Program-made: the position numbers and the translations under genes
Assembly (NCBI RefSeq): GCF_900519355.1
Contig: NZ_ULHE01000003.1
Span: 62,001 to 126,000 of the forward strand
Direction: 5' to 3'
Length of the DNA: 64,000 nt
Source: Corynebacterium lactis
GTDB lineage: Bacteria; Actinomycetota; Actinomycetes; Mycobacteriales; Mycobacteriaceae
The notes under the pieces: model-generated
Told to the model about the DNA's origin: nothing
Database searches by the model: none
The model's input: only the letters and a program-made list of their open reading frames with translations
Part shown: positions 36,940 to 46,946 of the stretch, piece after piece
Layout: each line of letters begins with the position of its first letter
How positions within the stretch are numbered: the first letter of the stretch is position 1

Positions 36940-37809
36940 CTACTGCGCGTTCGGGTCGATCCCGGCAAACAGGTCCGTCTCCGGCAAGGAGGCCGGAACG
37001 CGGGTGCGAGCCAGCTCGAACCCCTCGGTCGGCCACACCTCCTGCTGAATCTCCGTCGGAACCGCGAAGAAGGGGCCATTCGGGTCAATCTGCGTGGCAT
37101 GCGCCCGCAGGGCCTCGTCCCGGACCGGGAAGTACTTGGCGCACTCGACCTGCGTGGTCACGCGGGTCATGATGTCACCCTTCTCCTTAGCCCAGCGCCG
37201 GAAGGCCTCCCCGAGAGGGCTCTCCATATTGTTGTCGGAGTAGTACTTCTCGAGGAACATCAACCGCGCCTTGATGAAGCCGTGCGTGTAGTAGAGCTTG
37301 GAGATCTCCCAGGGCTCCCCCAGCTCCGGATACTTGTCCGTTCCCGCCTCCAGCCACGCACGCATGGAAATGATGTGCGTCATAATGTGGTCCGGATGCG
37401 GATACCCGCCGTTTTCGTCGTAGGTGATCAGGACATGCGGCTTGAATTCGCGGATCGAGCGGATCAGCGGTTTAACCGCCACATCGATGGGCTGGCACGC
37501 GAAGACGCCGTCGGCAAGCACGGGGACGGGACGCCCGGAGGGAAGGCCGGAGTCGACGAAGCCCAGCCACTCGTGCTCCACGCCGAGGATCTTCGCCGCC
37601 CTTTCCATCTCCTTGACCCGGACGGCGGCGATGTTGTCGCGGATTTCGGGACGGTCCATGGCCGGATTGAGGATACTTCCAGCCTCTCCGCCGGTGCAGG
37701 TGACGACTTTCACCCGATGCCCCTCCGCGGAGTAACGGGCCATCGTTGCGGCCCCCTTGCTGGATTCATCATCCGGGTGCGCATGAACTGCCATAAGACG
37801 CAGAGCCAC
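36940..37809 (-). CDS. mca: Mycothiol S-conjugate amidase
   Basis: 289 aa from GTG 37809 (SD GGGAG 8 nt upstream). Zinc site AVHAHPDDESSKG near the N-terminus and a third ligand in GGYPHPDHIMTH. Mca cleaves mycothiol S-conjugates of electrophiles and antibiotics into mercapturic acids and GlcN-Ins. It shows the host makes mycothiol. Sits with the DUF4307 gene and greA as in mycobacteria. 11-bp word at 37509 encodes VLADG. Confidence 0.95.
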   Translation of the reverse strand: MALRLMAVHAHPDDESSKGAATMARYSAEGHRVKVVTCTGGEAGSILNPAMDRPEIRDNIAAVRVKEMERAAKILGVEHEWLGFVDSGLPSGRPVPVLADGVFACQPIDVAVKPLIRSIREFKPHVLITYDENGGYPHPDHIMTHIISMRAWLEAGTDKYPELGEPWEISKLYYTHGFIKARLMFLEKYYSDNNMESPLGEAFRRWAKEKGDIMTRVTTQVECAKYFPVRDEALRAHATQIDPNGPFFAVPTEIQQEVWPTEGFELARTRVPASLPETDLFAGIDPNAQ

Positions 37810-37983
37810 GACGCCACTCCCTTTCCTCAAAATCGCGCCTAAGAAAAATATTTCCTTCTAGCAATAGTGCCACAACGTCAATATTGTTGGCATATCAACA
37901 TAATAGCATGGCCTGCGCCCCCACCCCAGCGCGAATCCATTCGCTTTAGCATGATCCAGCGCAACTCGGATAGGCTTATAACC

Positions 37984-38430
37984 ATGGCTGAAAGTTCGGA
38001 GCGTAACCTCGCGTCGCTCAAGCAGCAGCGCTACGGCGACACCAACCGCAACATGCCCGCCAAGCTGATCGTCATTGGCATCGTCGGCATGCTCATTATC
38101 GCTGGTGCATACATTTTCGTTCAGATGAACCGAGTGACCACCCCGGACGTCTCCGCGACGCAGGCAGGCTGGAGCAGGACCCCCGGCAAGGAGGCCGAGG
38201 AGTTCATCTTCACCCTCGACGTCACCCGCGAGAAGCCGGAGCTCGATAGCTACTGCATCATCTACGCACTGAACTACGACCTCGCCCAGGTCGGCCGCCG
38301 CGACGTACTCGTCCCCGCGGGAGGCCCCGCCACAGTGCGCATGGATGTCCCCATTGCCACCCGCGAAACCGCAGTGGCGGGCGACGTCTACGGCTGCTCC
38401 ACCGAGATTCCGGACTTCCTGAAGAAATAG
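37984..38430 (+). CDS. DUF4307 membrane protein
   Basis: 148 aa. One transmembrane helix ([20 protein letters not shown]) after a polar N-terminus ending [12 protein letters not shown], then an Ig-like domain with [20 protein letters not shown] and a second Cys in VYGCSTEIP. Syntenic with Rv1081c. A TAGGCT hexamer 7 nt before the ATG suggests a leaderless start. Function unknown. Confidence 0.85.
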   Translation: MAESSERNLASLKQQRYGDTNRNMPAKLIVIGIVGMLIIAGAYIFVQMNRVTTPDVSATQAGWSRTPGKEAEEFIFTLDVTREKPELDSYCIIYALNYDLAQVGRRDVLVPAGGPATVRMDVPIATRETAVAGDVYGCSTEIPDFLKK

Positions 38431-38590
38431 TCGCAGCAGAGTTTCCGGAAAAAAGTTTCGGAACTTTTCCGCGCCCATTTATCACGACGCCCCGCGGGGG
38501 TGCTATCCTGTGACGCGTCCGACGCCCCAGTTGGGGCCGCTTTTGCATAAACAGGCAAAACACCCATTTGGCAGATTACGAGGAGGAACC

Positions 38591-39103
38591 ATGACTGAGG
38601 CTCAGAACAACAGCCCATGGCTCACCCAGGAGTCCTACGACAAGCTCAAGAACGAGCTCGAGGCGCTTTACGAAAACCGCCCGGTCATCGCAGCCGAGAT
38701 CAACGAGCGCCGCGAAGAGGGCGACCTGAAGGAGAACGCCGGCTACGACGCCGCACGTGAGCAGCAGGGCCAGGAAGAGGCCCGCATCCGCTACCTCGAG
38801 GACCTCCTCCAGCGCGCCACCGTCGGCGAGATTCCGCAGGAGTCCGGCGTGGCGCTGGTGGGCACCGTCGTGCACGTCTACTACGACGGCGACGAGGACG
38901 ACACCGAGACCTTCCTGATCGGTACCCGCGGCGCGGATTCCTCCAACCCGAACCTGGAGACTTACTCCACCGATTCCCCGCTGGGCAAGGCCATCATCGG
39001 TGCCAACGAGGGCGAGACCCGCACCTACGTCTCCCCGACCGGCGACGAGGTCTCCGTCACCCTGATCAAGGCGGAGCCGTACAACCCGGAGATGGACGCC
39101 TAA
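38591..39103 (+). CDS. greA: Transcription elongation factor GreA
   Basis: 170 aa. N-terminal coiled coil with [16 protein letters not shown] and the acidic tip region [19 protein letters not shown], then the FKBP-like domain ending [16 protein letters not shown]. It rescues backtracked RNA polymerase by stimulating transcript cleavage. Strong SD (AGGAGG) upstream. Confidence 0.97.
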   Translation: MTEAQNNSPWLTQESYDKLKNELEALYENRPVIAAEINERREEGDLKENAGYDAAREQQGQEEARIRYLEDLLQRATVGEIPQESGVALVGTVVHVYYDGDEDDTETFLIGTRGADSSNPNLETYSTDSPLGKAIIGANEGETRTYVSPTGDEVSVTLIKAEPYNPEMDA

Positions 39104-39110
39104 GCGGCGC

Positions 39111-40004
39111 CTACGCGCCTCTCCCCTGGCAAGCGTCCAGCCAGGACACCACCTCGGGCCACAGAGCCCGATTCTTCGACCGGTAGAAGCCCATGTGGCC
39201 TACCGGTCCTCTTTTTGTGCCGCGGCCTGCCTCAATATCCCGCTTGACGACGTCACACCGCACGGCGCGGTCCGTGAGCACGTCGACGGCCCGCCGGTTC
39301 GCCCACAGGTCGTCGGTAAACACCAGCGACAGCAGGGGTCCAGTGGCAGCCGCGTACCGATCCGCCAGGTCGAACTCGGGGTCGTCGAAGAAGTACCCGC
39401 GCTGCCGCGTCCACCCCGCCCACTGCGTCATCACGCCGACCGGCACCGGCTTGCCCATGCCCAGGGCCTCGATGGGAACGTATCCGAGCAACCGCGACGC
39501 CAGCGGCGTGACCACGTTGAACACGGCCCAGATCTTCGCCCGCTCCGCCGCGGTGCTGATCAGCCTCGTGATGCCCGCGTGGCTCGCTACCATCACCATC
39601 GCGTCCACCGGCTCCTGCGCCTGCGTGGCAATCATGCCGTGGGCGCCGACCGAATGCCCGATGGCAAAATGCCGAGCATGCGGGAACCGCGCCTTCAGTG
39701 CCGCCGTCGCCGCCGGTACATCCTTGAGGATCCAATCGCTCATTCGGATCGATCGATTTCCCCTGTCCCCGGTTGCCCCCTTCTCTCCCGCCCCCTCGCT
39801 TATCGACGCCCCCGTGCCACGGAGATCGTAAACAAGGACGGCCCAGCCCTGCTCCGCCAGGTAGGCCGCAAACTTCCGGTACAGGTTCAGATCCACGCCT
39901 GTGGCTGGGTGGAGGACCACCGCCGTAGAGACGTGGGCGTCGCTGGTATGGTCGTCGGCAAGCGGGAGGACCCACTGCCCGGCCAGGCGAAAACATCGGG
40001 GCAT
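39111..40004 (-). CDS. Alpha/beta hydrolase, probably frameshifted near the N-terminus
   Basis: 297 aa in this frame. Nucleophile elbow AIGHSVGAHG, YDLRGTGAS before it and His in GPVGHMGFYR. The ATG at 40004 has no SD. In another frame an ATG at 40060 with a TATGTT hexamer 6 nt upstream begins MTDAMLPAASSRTEPAS. Adding one C near 39987 would join the two as VFALAGQWVLPLAD. So the true protein probably starts at 40060 and a base is missing here. Substrate unknown. Confidence 0.7.
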   Translation of the reverse strand: MPRCFRLAGQWVLPLADDHTSDAHVSTAVVLHPATGVDLNLYRKFAAYLAEQGWAVLVYDLRGTGASISEGAGEKGATGDRGNRSIRMSDWILKDVPAATAALKARFPHARHFAIGHSVGAHGMIATQAQEPVDAMVMVASHAGITRLISTAAERAKIWAVFNVVTPLASRLLGYVPIEALGMGKPVPVGVMTQWAGWTRQRGYFFDDPEFDLADRYAAATGPLLSLVFTDDLWANRRAVDVLTDRAVRCDVVKRDIEAGRGTKRGPVGHMGFYRSKNRALWPEVVSWLDACQGRGA

Positions 40005-40082
40005 GCGATGGAGGCGGGCTCGGTGCGGGAGGAGGCGGCTGGCAACATGGCGTCAGTCATTATCCCAACATAAACAACAAAA

Positions 40083-40115
40083 CGCCGAGCCGCCCGAAAA
40101 ACGGGCAACTCGGCG
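40083..40115 (-). terminator. Intrinsic terminator after the Bax-inhibitor-like gene
   Basis: CGCCGAG pairs with CTCGGCG and GCCCG with CGGGC. On the minus strand TTTT follows the stem. Confidence 0.8.
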
Positions 40116-40164
40116 ATTGAAGAATGACGTGGGGGCCGCGCAAGGGGCGCCCCCTCGCCCGGTG

Positions 40165-40992
40165 CTAGTCCCTGAAGTAGGACAGCAGGCGCAGGATCTC
40201 GATGTAGAGCCAGACCAGAGTCACAGCCAAGCCCAGGGCGACGCCCCAGGCGTAGTTGGCGGGAGCACCGGCGCGGACCAGCTTGTCAGCCTGGTCGAAG
40301 TCGAGCAGGAAGCTAAACGCAGCCAGGCCGATGCAGACCAGGGAGAAGATGATCGACAGGGTGCCGCCGTCACGCAGCGGGAAGCCCAGGCCGAAGAAGG
40401 ACAGCAGCAGGTTGCCCACCATCAGGACCAGGACGCCGATCAGCGCCGAGGTCATAAAACGGGTGAACTTCGGGGTCACGCGAATCGCGCCGGACTTGTA
40501 GACCCACAGCATGCCGGCGAAGACGCCGAGCGTCGCGAGCACTGCCTGGACGATCAGCGCACCGGCGTTGACGCCCTGGATGGGAGCCGTGAAAATGAAG
40601 CTGACGCCACCGACAAAGAGGCCCTCGAAGGCCGCGTAGGTCAGGGTGACTGGAGCCGAGCCGAACTTCTTACCGAAGGTGGAGACCAGGACGGTAATCA
40701 GGCCGCCAATGGCGCCCACCATGGTCAGGATCATGGCGAGGGAGCTGGAGACGCTGACAGCGATGAAGAAGTTCACCGCTGCGGCAACGATGATGGTGGC
40801 CAGGGTGATGCCGGTCTTCGACACGACATCGTCCACCGTCATCGGACGGTAGTCGGCCATCTGCTGTGGCTGGAACTGATCGACACCGTACCCGGCGCCC
40901 ATCTGCTGCTGGCCGTAAGCATGCATGCCCGCCTGGCCGCGGGCGACGGTCTTGGTCAGTGAACTGAAGGCAGGATTGCTGCTTTCGCGCAC
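40165..40992 (-). CDS. Bax inhibitor-1/YccA family membrane protein
   Basis: 275 aa, GTG start with GAGG 6 nt upstream. A Gln/Gly-rich cytoplasmic head of about 45 residues is followed by seven membrane segments (for example ITLATIIVAAAVNFFIAV and LSIIFSLVCIGLAAFSFLLDFDQAD). Bacterial BI-1 proteins are thought to be pH-sensitive cation channels. The biological role in actinobacteria is unknown. Confidence 0.88.
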   Translation of the reverse strand: MRESSNPAFSSLTKTVARGQAGMHAYGQQQMGAGYGVDQFQPQQMADYRPMTVDDVVSKTGITLATIIVAAAVNFFIAVSVSSSLAMILTMVGAIGGLITVLVSTFGKKFGSAPVTLTYAAFEGLFVGGVSFIFTAPIQGVNAGALIVQAVLATLGVFAGMLWVYKSGAIRVTPKFTRFMTSALIGVLVLMVGNLLLSFFGLGFPLRDGGTLSIIFSLVCIGLAAFSFLLDFDQADKLVRAGAPANYAWGVALGLAVTLVWLYIEILRLLSYFRD

Positions 40993-41137
40993 GTCGTCCT
41001 CTTTTCGTTAAAAATTTTCTACTTTCAACAGGTTCTAACGGACGCGCGCGCGGTATTGTTCCATTCACCTCGAAACAGTTACTATCAGGGTAGTTTTCAA
41101 GGTAGTTTTTCTACGTGCGATGTAGGAGGTTGGTCCG

Positions 41138-41464
41138 ATGCCTGACAGCTACGACGCAGACACGACCGGCGATTTCGACGAAACCACTCTCGACGGCTCG
41201 GAAGGCCTGGACGGAGATTTCCTCACCGGCGACGGCGAAAATTACGTGATGGACCCGCCGGACCGCTGGCGCGGCGCCGAACCGCACGACACGCTCCGCA
41301 AGCGCCTGGCTGAGGAGAAGCCGGATATCGACGCCGACGACGACCTCGACTACGACCCCGAGATGCGCTACGGAGATGTCGACGGCCAAGATCCCTTCGA
41401 CTTCGGCAACGACGGCCCCCGCGACCCGGACCGCAACCGGCGCATGGGCTGGACCACGTACTAA
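41138..41464 (+). CDS. Acidic DUF5709-like protein
   Basis: 108 aa, strongly acidic (for example EEKPDIDADDDLDYDP), no membrane segment. DTLRKRLAEEKPD and the C-terminal RRMGWTTY fit the small actinobacterial DUF5709 group (from memory). AGGAGG 8 nt before the ATG. Function unknown. Confidence 0.7.
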   Translation: MPDSYDADTTGDFDETTLDGSEGLDGDFLTGDGENYVMDPPDRWRGAEPHDTLRKRLAEEKPDIDADDDLDYDPEMRYGDVDGQDPFDFGNDGPRDPDRNRRMGWTTY

Positions 41465-41514
41465 TTTCCCGTTTTGGCACGATAGCGGGTGGCCTACACA
41501 GTAATATCTGTGGA

Positions 41515-43095
41515 ATGACCGCCACTATCTCGGACAATACCGCGACCATCCGCAACCCCCTCGACGACGGCCTCGTTGCCCGCCTGCTCGGGCGCGTGAC
41601 CATCGCCGACATGTCGAAAACGGCCACCATTTCGGCGCCGTTTACGGGGCAGCCACTCGCGGAAATCCCCGTCGGCACGGCAGCCGACGTCGACGAGGCC
41701 TTCAAGCGCGCCCGCGCAGCACAAAAGGTCTGGGCGCGCGTCTCGCCCGCCCAGCGGCGTGAAGTCCTCCACCACTTCCACGATCTCCTCTTCACCCACG
41801 AGAAGCTCGTTCTCGATGTTATTCAGGCCGAGACCGGAAAGAACCGAGCCAGCGCGCACGAGGAGCTGGTACACACCGCGATTACCGCGCGTTACTACGG
41901 CAATCAGGGCGAGCGGCTGCTCTCGCCCAAGAAGGCACACGGCGCGCTGCCCGTGCTCTCCCAGACCACCGTCTATCACCACCCCAAGGGCGTCGTCGGC
42001 GTCATCTCCCCGTGGAACTACCCGCTCACGCTCGCCATTTCCGACGCCATCGCGGCGCTGATGGCAGGCAACGGCATCGTGTTGAAGCCGGACAGCACCA
42101 CCCCGTTTACGGCGCTTCTCGCGGTTGACCTGCTCTACCGTGCTGGCCTGCCGAAGGACCTCGTCCAGGTCGTTCCCGGCCCGGGCCGCGTCGTCGGGCA
42201 GGCGATTATTGCACAGTGCGATTACCTGATGTTCACGGGTTCCTCCGCAACCGGCAAGTCGCTGGCCGCACAGTGCGGCGAGCGCCTCATCGGCTTCTCC
42301 GCGGAGCTCGGTGGCAAGAACCCGCTCATCGTTGCCGAGGATGCCAACGTCGGCATGGCCGTCGAGGGCGCCCGCATCGCATCCTTCACCAACTCGGGCC
42401 ACCTCTGCGTCTCCATCGAGCGCATCTACGTCGTCGACGCGGTCTGGGACGAGTTCGTCCCCGCGTTTGCAGACCGCACCAGGGCGATGTCCATCGGCGT
42501 CGGCTACGACTGGGAGACCGAGATGGGCTGCCTGCAGTCCCAGGGCCAATTCGACATCGTGAAGTCCATGGTCGACGAGGCCATCGAGGCCGGCGCGACG
42601 GTGCTGGCCGGTGGCCGTCCCCGCCCCGACCTCGGCCCGCTGTTCTACGAACCGACCATCCTCACCGACGTGCCAGAGGGCGTCGCGCTGCTGACCGAAG
42701 AGGTCTTCGGCCCCGTCGTGGTGCTCCACCGCGTCGCCAGTGTCGACGAGGCCATCGCCAAGGCCAACGACACCCGCTACGGCCTAAACGCCTCGCTGTG
42801 GACCCGGCCGTCGCGTGCCAAGGAGCTAGCACCCCGCATCGAGGCCGGCTCCGTCAACGTCAACGATGGGTTCGCCGCGTCGTTTGCCTCCGTCGATGCC
42901 CCGATGGGCGGTTTCAAGGAGTCCGGTGTGGGCCGTCGTCAGGCGGCGGACGGTCTGCTGAAGTACACGGACGCGCAGACCGTCACCATCCAGCGCGTCA
43001 CACCGATTGCGGTCCCGCAGCTCTCGCGCGAAACCTACGCGAAGGTATTCGACACGGCGCTGAAGCTCGGCAAGAAGTTCCGGGTGCTGCCATAA
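41515..43095 (+). CDS. Succinate-semialdehyde dehydrogenase-type aldehyde dehydrogenase
   Basis: 526 aa. Catalytic Glu264 in SAELGGKNP and Cys298 in NSGHLCVSIER; VISPWNYPLTLAISD marks the cofactor loop. The form resembles the mycobacterial GabD2-like group, which oxidises succinic semialdehyde to succinate and so feeds the TCA cycle. TAATAT 7 nt before the ATG suggests a leaderless transcript. Followed by a strong bidirectional terminator. Confidence 0.88.
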   Translation: MTATISDNTATIRNPLDDGLVARLLGRVTIADMSKTATISAPFTGQPLAEIPVGTAADVDEAFKRARAAQKVWARVSPAQRREVLHHFHDLLFTHEKLVLDVIQAETGKNRASAHEELVHTAITARYYGNQGERLLSPKKAHGALPVLSQTTVYHHPKGVVGVISPWNYPLTLAISDAIAALMAGNGIVLKPDSTTPFTALLAVDLLYRAGLPKDLVQVVPGPGRVVGQAIIAQCDYLMFTGSSATGKSLAAQCGERLIGFSAELGGKNPLIVAEDANVGMAVEGARIASFTNSGHLCVSIERIYVVDAVWDEFVPAFADRTRAMSIGVGYDWETEMGCLQSQGQFDIVKSMVDEAIEAGATVLAGGRPRPDLGPLFYEPTILTDVPEGVALLTEEVFGPVVVLHRVASVDEAIAKANDTRYGLNASLWTRPSRAKELAPRIEAGSVNVNDGFAASFASVDAPMGGFKESGVGRRQAADGLLKYTDAQTVTIQRVTPIAVPQLSRETYAKVFDTALKLGKKFRVLP

Positions 43096-43133
43096 CAGGA
43101 CACTTTGTGGACGCTTTTTGAGTCCCGATGACG

Positions 43134-43172
43134 AAAAGACCAGGTAGGAAAACGATCCTACCTGGTCTTTTT
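43134..43172. terminator. Bidirectional terminator between the dehydrogenase gene and tRNA-Leu
   Basis: A perfect stem, AAGACCAGGTAGGA with TCCTACCTGGTCTT, and a 6-nt loop; T-runs follow on both strands. Confidence 0.9.
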
Positions 43173-43183
43173 GCTATTTTCAG

Positions 43184-43257
43184 TGCCCCCAGTGGGACTC
43201 GAACCCACACTTGGCGGATTTTAAGTCCGCTGCCTCTGCCAATTGGGCTATAGGGGC
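43184..43257 (-). tRNA. tRNA-Leu(UAA)
   Basis: A full cloverleaf can be folded. The acceptor GCCCCTA pairs with TGGGGGC; the D-arm has a Leu-like GGCAGA loop; the anticodon stem GCGGA/TCCGC closes loop CTTAAAA (anticodon UAA); the T-arm is GTGGG-TTCGAGT-CCCAC. The variable loop is only 5 nt (CAAGT), unlike the long arm normal for leucine tRNAs. CCA is not encoded. Confidence 0.9.
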
Positions 43258-43285
43258 CAACGCGCCTGCGTGGCACGGTTTTAGG

Positions 43286-44269
43286 TTAATGGGGAATATG
43301 GGTGTCCACCAAACCCGCGACGATTCCGTCGAGGATGTCCTTCTCACTGATGTAGAACTCCAGCGGGTTATCCCTCGTGCCACCGAGCGCGGAGTCGAAG
43401 AGGTCCATGAGCCCATCGACGATGACGGCGCCACCGGCGAAGACATCGGCCCGCCCCGGGTGCATGACGGGGTTTTCCGCCAGCGAATGTGCATCGGACT
43501 GCACCACGGAGGAGGTCAGCGCACGCAACGCGTTAAAGCGGAGCACGGAGAGGTGAATGGCGGCGGGGTCGTAGGTCTCCAACCCCTGAGCGAGCGCGGA
43601 CAGCGTGGTAAAAGTCCCCGCGCAGCCGACGATGGTACGGGCCTCATCAATCGGCACCGCGCCCCGAACCTTCTCGCAGAGGTCCGCGACGTAGGCCCGC
43701 GCCTGTTCGATCTCCTCCTCCGTGGCTGGGTCGCTCAGCAGAAATCGCTCAGTCAGACGCACGCTTCCCATCGCCACCGACTCGCAGCCCAGCACCGTAC
43801 CGTCGTGCTTGCCGACGATGATCTCCGTCGATCCGCCACCCACATCGATCACGCAAAATGGTTCCGGCTGGTCATGGAGGTCGTCGATGGCCCCGCGGAA
43901 AGACAGCGATGCCTCCTCCTCCCCCGAGATGACCTCGGCCTCGGCGCCCCAGGGCGCGAGGATCTCGCGGGTCATCGAGAAGAACTCGTCACGGTTTTCA
44001 GCGTCGCGGGTCGCGGAGGTTGCCACCATGCGCACCGCGGTGACGTTCTCGGCGCGCATCAGCTCCGCGAAATTCGTCAGCGCCGAGCGGACCCGCGCGA
44101 GGGCCTTGGACGAAAGGCGCCTGGTCGCATCGACGCCCTCCCCCAAACGCACGATCTCCATGACGCGGTGCAGCTCGGTGATCTCGAGGACGCCGTCGAC
44201 CTCGGTGATATCGCTGATGAGCAGGCGAATCGAATTGGTTCCGCAGTCTACTGCGGCGAGCGTCGTCAC
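43286..44269 (-). CDS. ppx: Exopolyphosphatase / pppGpp phosphatase family protein
   Basis: 327 aa from GTG 44269, which overlaps the upstream stop codon (TAGTG). The actin-like ATPase motifs are AAVDCGTNSIRLLI and VIDVGGGSTEIIVG. Members cleave polyphosphate or pppGpp. At this length it is the short actinobacterial form (Ppx2/Rv1026 type). Third gene after ftsB and DUF501 in the conserved block. 11-bp word at 43807 encodes IVGKH. Confidence 0.93.
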   Translation of the reverse strand: MTTLAAVDCGTNSIRLLISDITEVDGVLEITELHRVMEIVRLGEGVDATRRLSSKALARVRSALTNFAELMRAENVTAVRMVATSATRDAENRDEFFSMTREILAPWGAEAEVISGEEEASLSFRGAIDDLHDQPEPFCVIDVGGGSTEIIVGKHDGTVLGCESVAMGSVRLTERFLLSDPATEEEIEQARAYVADLCEKVRGAVPIDEARTIVGCAGTFTTLSALAQGLETYDPAAIHLSVLRFNALRALTSSVVQSDAHSLAENPVMHPGRADVFAGGAVIVDGLMDLFDSALGGTRDNPLEFYISEKDILDGIVAGLVDTHIPH

Positions 44270-44814
44270 TACTCCTTCACCTCCGGCCCCGCCGGATACT
44301 CGATACCGAGCTCCTCCAGGGTCGGCCAATCAGCGGGGATCGCGCTACCACGAAGGCGTTCGTTTTCTGCGGCCAGGGCGACGGCCTCCGTGCCCAGACG
44401 GAAGTGCTCCGGGCCCTTCGCCAGCGCGTAGGCGATGAGCACGTGCAGGCACTTCACGCGCGTCGGCATGCCACCGCCAGAGAAGTCGGTGCCGAGGTCC
44501 TCCATCTCGTTGCGCTCGGCGAGGAAGGATTCGTGGGCTCGACGGTAGTCCGCGGCGAGGTCCTCGTCGTCTTCCAGGCGGGCGGTCATTTCCTTCATCA
44601 CACCGGTGGTCTCCAGCCGCGATGCCTCCGCGGTCAGCCGCGGATCGGTGAGGTAGAAGAGCGTCGGGAACGGGGTGCCGTCGTCCAGGCGCGGCTTAGT
44701 CTTCACCACGCCGGGCGTGCCATCCGGGCTGCGGTAGGCAATATCAACAACGCCACGCGGCTCGCGCCCCAACTGACCGGCTACGATTTCCAGATCCGAA
44801 GCATCGACCGACAT
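44269..44814 (-). CDS. DUF501 protein
   Basis: 181 aa from ATG 44814 (SD GGGGAGC). DUF501 landmarks: GREPRGVVDIAYR, LPT-like PFPTLFYLTDPRL, and the Gly-rich FSGGGMPTRVKCLHVLIAY. Always found between ftsB-like and ppx genes in actinobacteria (Rv1025 in M. tuberculosis). Function unknown. A 1-nt overlap couples it to ppx. Confidence 0.92.
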   Translation of the reverse strand: MSVDASDLEIVAGQLGREPRGVVDIAYRSPDGTPGVVKTKPRLDDGTPFPTLFYLTDPRLTAEASRLETTGVMKEMTARLEDDEDLAADYRRAHESFLAERNEMEDLGTDFSGGGMPTRVKCLHVLIAYALAKGPEHFRLGTEAVALAAENERLRGSAIPADWPTLEELGIEYPAGPEVKE

Positions 44815-44917
44815 TCGACCCGCTCCCCTTTCCATACACGTCCTCGCACGGCCACACACGCACTGCGCACGAGCGCAACGTTAGGCGGGCCCGGGAATAT
44901 TCAAGACTTTAAAGATA

Positions 44918-45466
44918 CTACTGTTGGCCCTGGCCATTGTGAACATCGTCCGGGATGGTGGGCAAACTCTCCGGCCTGGTCGCCTGATCCCTACCCGGAT
45001 TCGGCACGGTCGGCTTAGTCTCGACCGGAATCGAGATCGAGTCCCACAGAGCCGTATACCAGGCCTTGTCGCTCTGCCGGGCCTCCCCAGGATGATTAGT
45101 GACCGGCTCCTCGCCCAGCGCCGGGTCAAGAATCCTAAACGGGGTCTCCCCCGGCTTGATCAGGCCCAGCCGAAGACGCGCCTGTTCCTCAGCGTACGCG
45201 GGGTCTGAGTAGAGCTCCTTTTCGCGCTCTAGCTCCGCAATCCGCGACTCCATCCGGGCGATGTTAGCCCTGGTCTCTGCCAGGTCCGAGCGCTGTTGGG
45301 CAAAAGTGCGCAGGGGCATCGACAGCGTCAACACGAGGAAAAGCAGGAGCAGGAAAATGCCCACGACCTCGCCTTTGCTCAGAGTACGGGCGCCGTGGAC
45401 AAGCCCCGAGGACGCCCGCGACGTGCGGAGTGTGCCCTTGGTCTTCGGCTTGTCAGTTGCGCTCAT
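44918..45466 (-). CDS. ftsB: FtsB/DivIC-family septum formation protein
   Basis: 182 aa from ATG 45466; TAATGT lies 7 nt upstream, so probably leaderless. Cytoplasmic head, transmembrane helix VVGIFLLLLFLVLTLSM, then a periplasmic coiled coil (ETRANIARMESRIAELEREK) and the family's DPAYAEEQARLRLGLIKPGE. It joins FtsL and FtsQ in the divisome. The C-terminal Pro-rich tail is long. Confidence 0.9.
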   Translation of the reverse strand: MSATDKPKTKGTLRTSRASSGLVHGARTLSKGEVVGIFLLLLFLVLTLSMPLRTFAQQRSDLAETRANIARMESRIAELEREKELYSDPAYAEEQARLRLGLIKPGETPFRILDPALGEEPVTNHPGEARQSDKAWYTALWDSISIPVETKPTVPNPGRDQATRPESLPTIPDDVHNGQGQQ

Positions 45467-45518
45467 GCTCGACACATTACCCGACCCTCGACCACGCTTG
45501 CTCCCCACACACGCAAAA

Positions 45519-45549
45519 CCCGCCCGAGCGGATTGCTCGAGCGGGCGGG
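45519..45549 (-). terminator. Intrinsic terminator after eno
   Basis: CCCGCCCG/CGGGCGGG stem with internal self-complementary bases; TTTT follows on the minus strand. Confidence 0.8.
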
Positions 45550-45586
45550 CGCGTCACACGCTTGACGACGAATCGTACTACGCGGA

Positions 45587-46864
<1,278 letters not shown>

Positions 46865-46946
46865 TCACCTTTCCGCCGGAACCATTCCGGCACACGCCAT
46901 CAATTGTGGCACGGTTTGGCAACCTTCGCCGTAAACGGCTTTCCCC

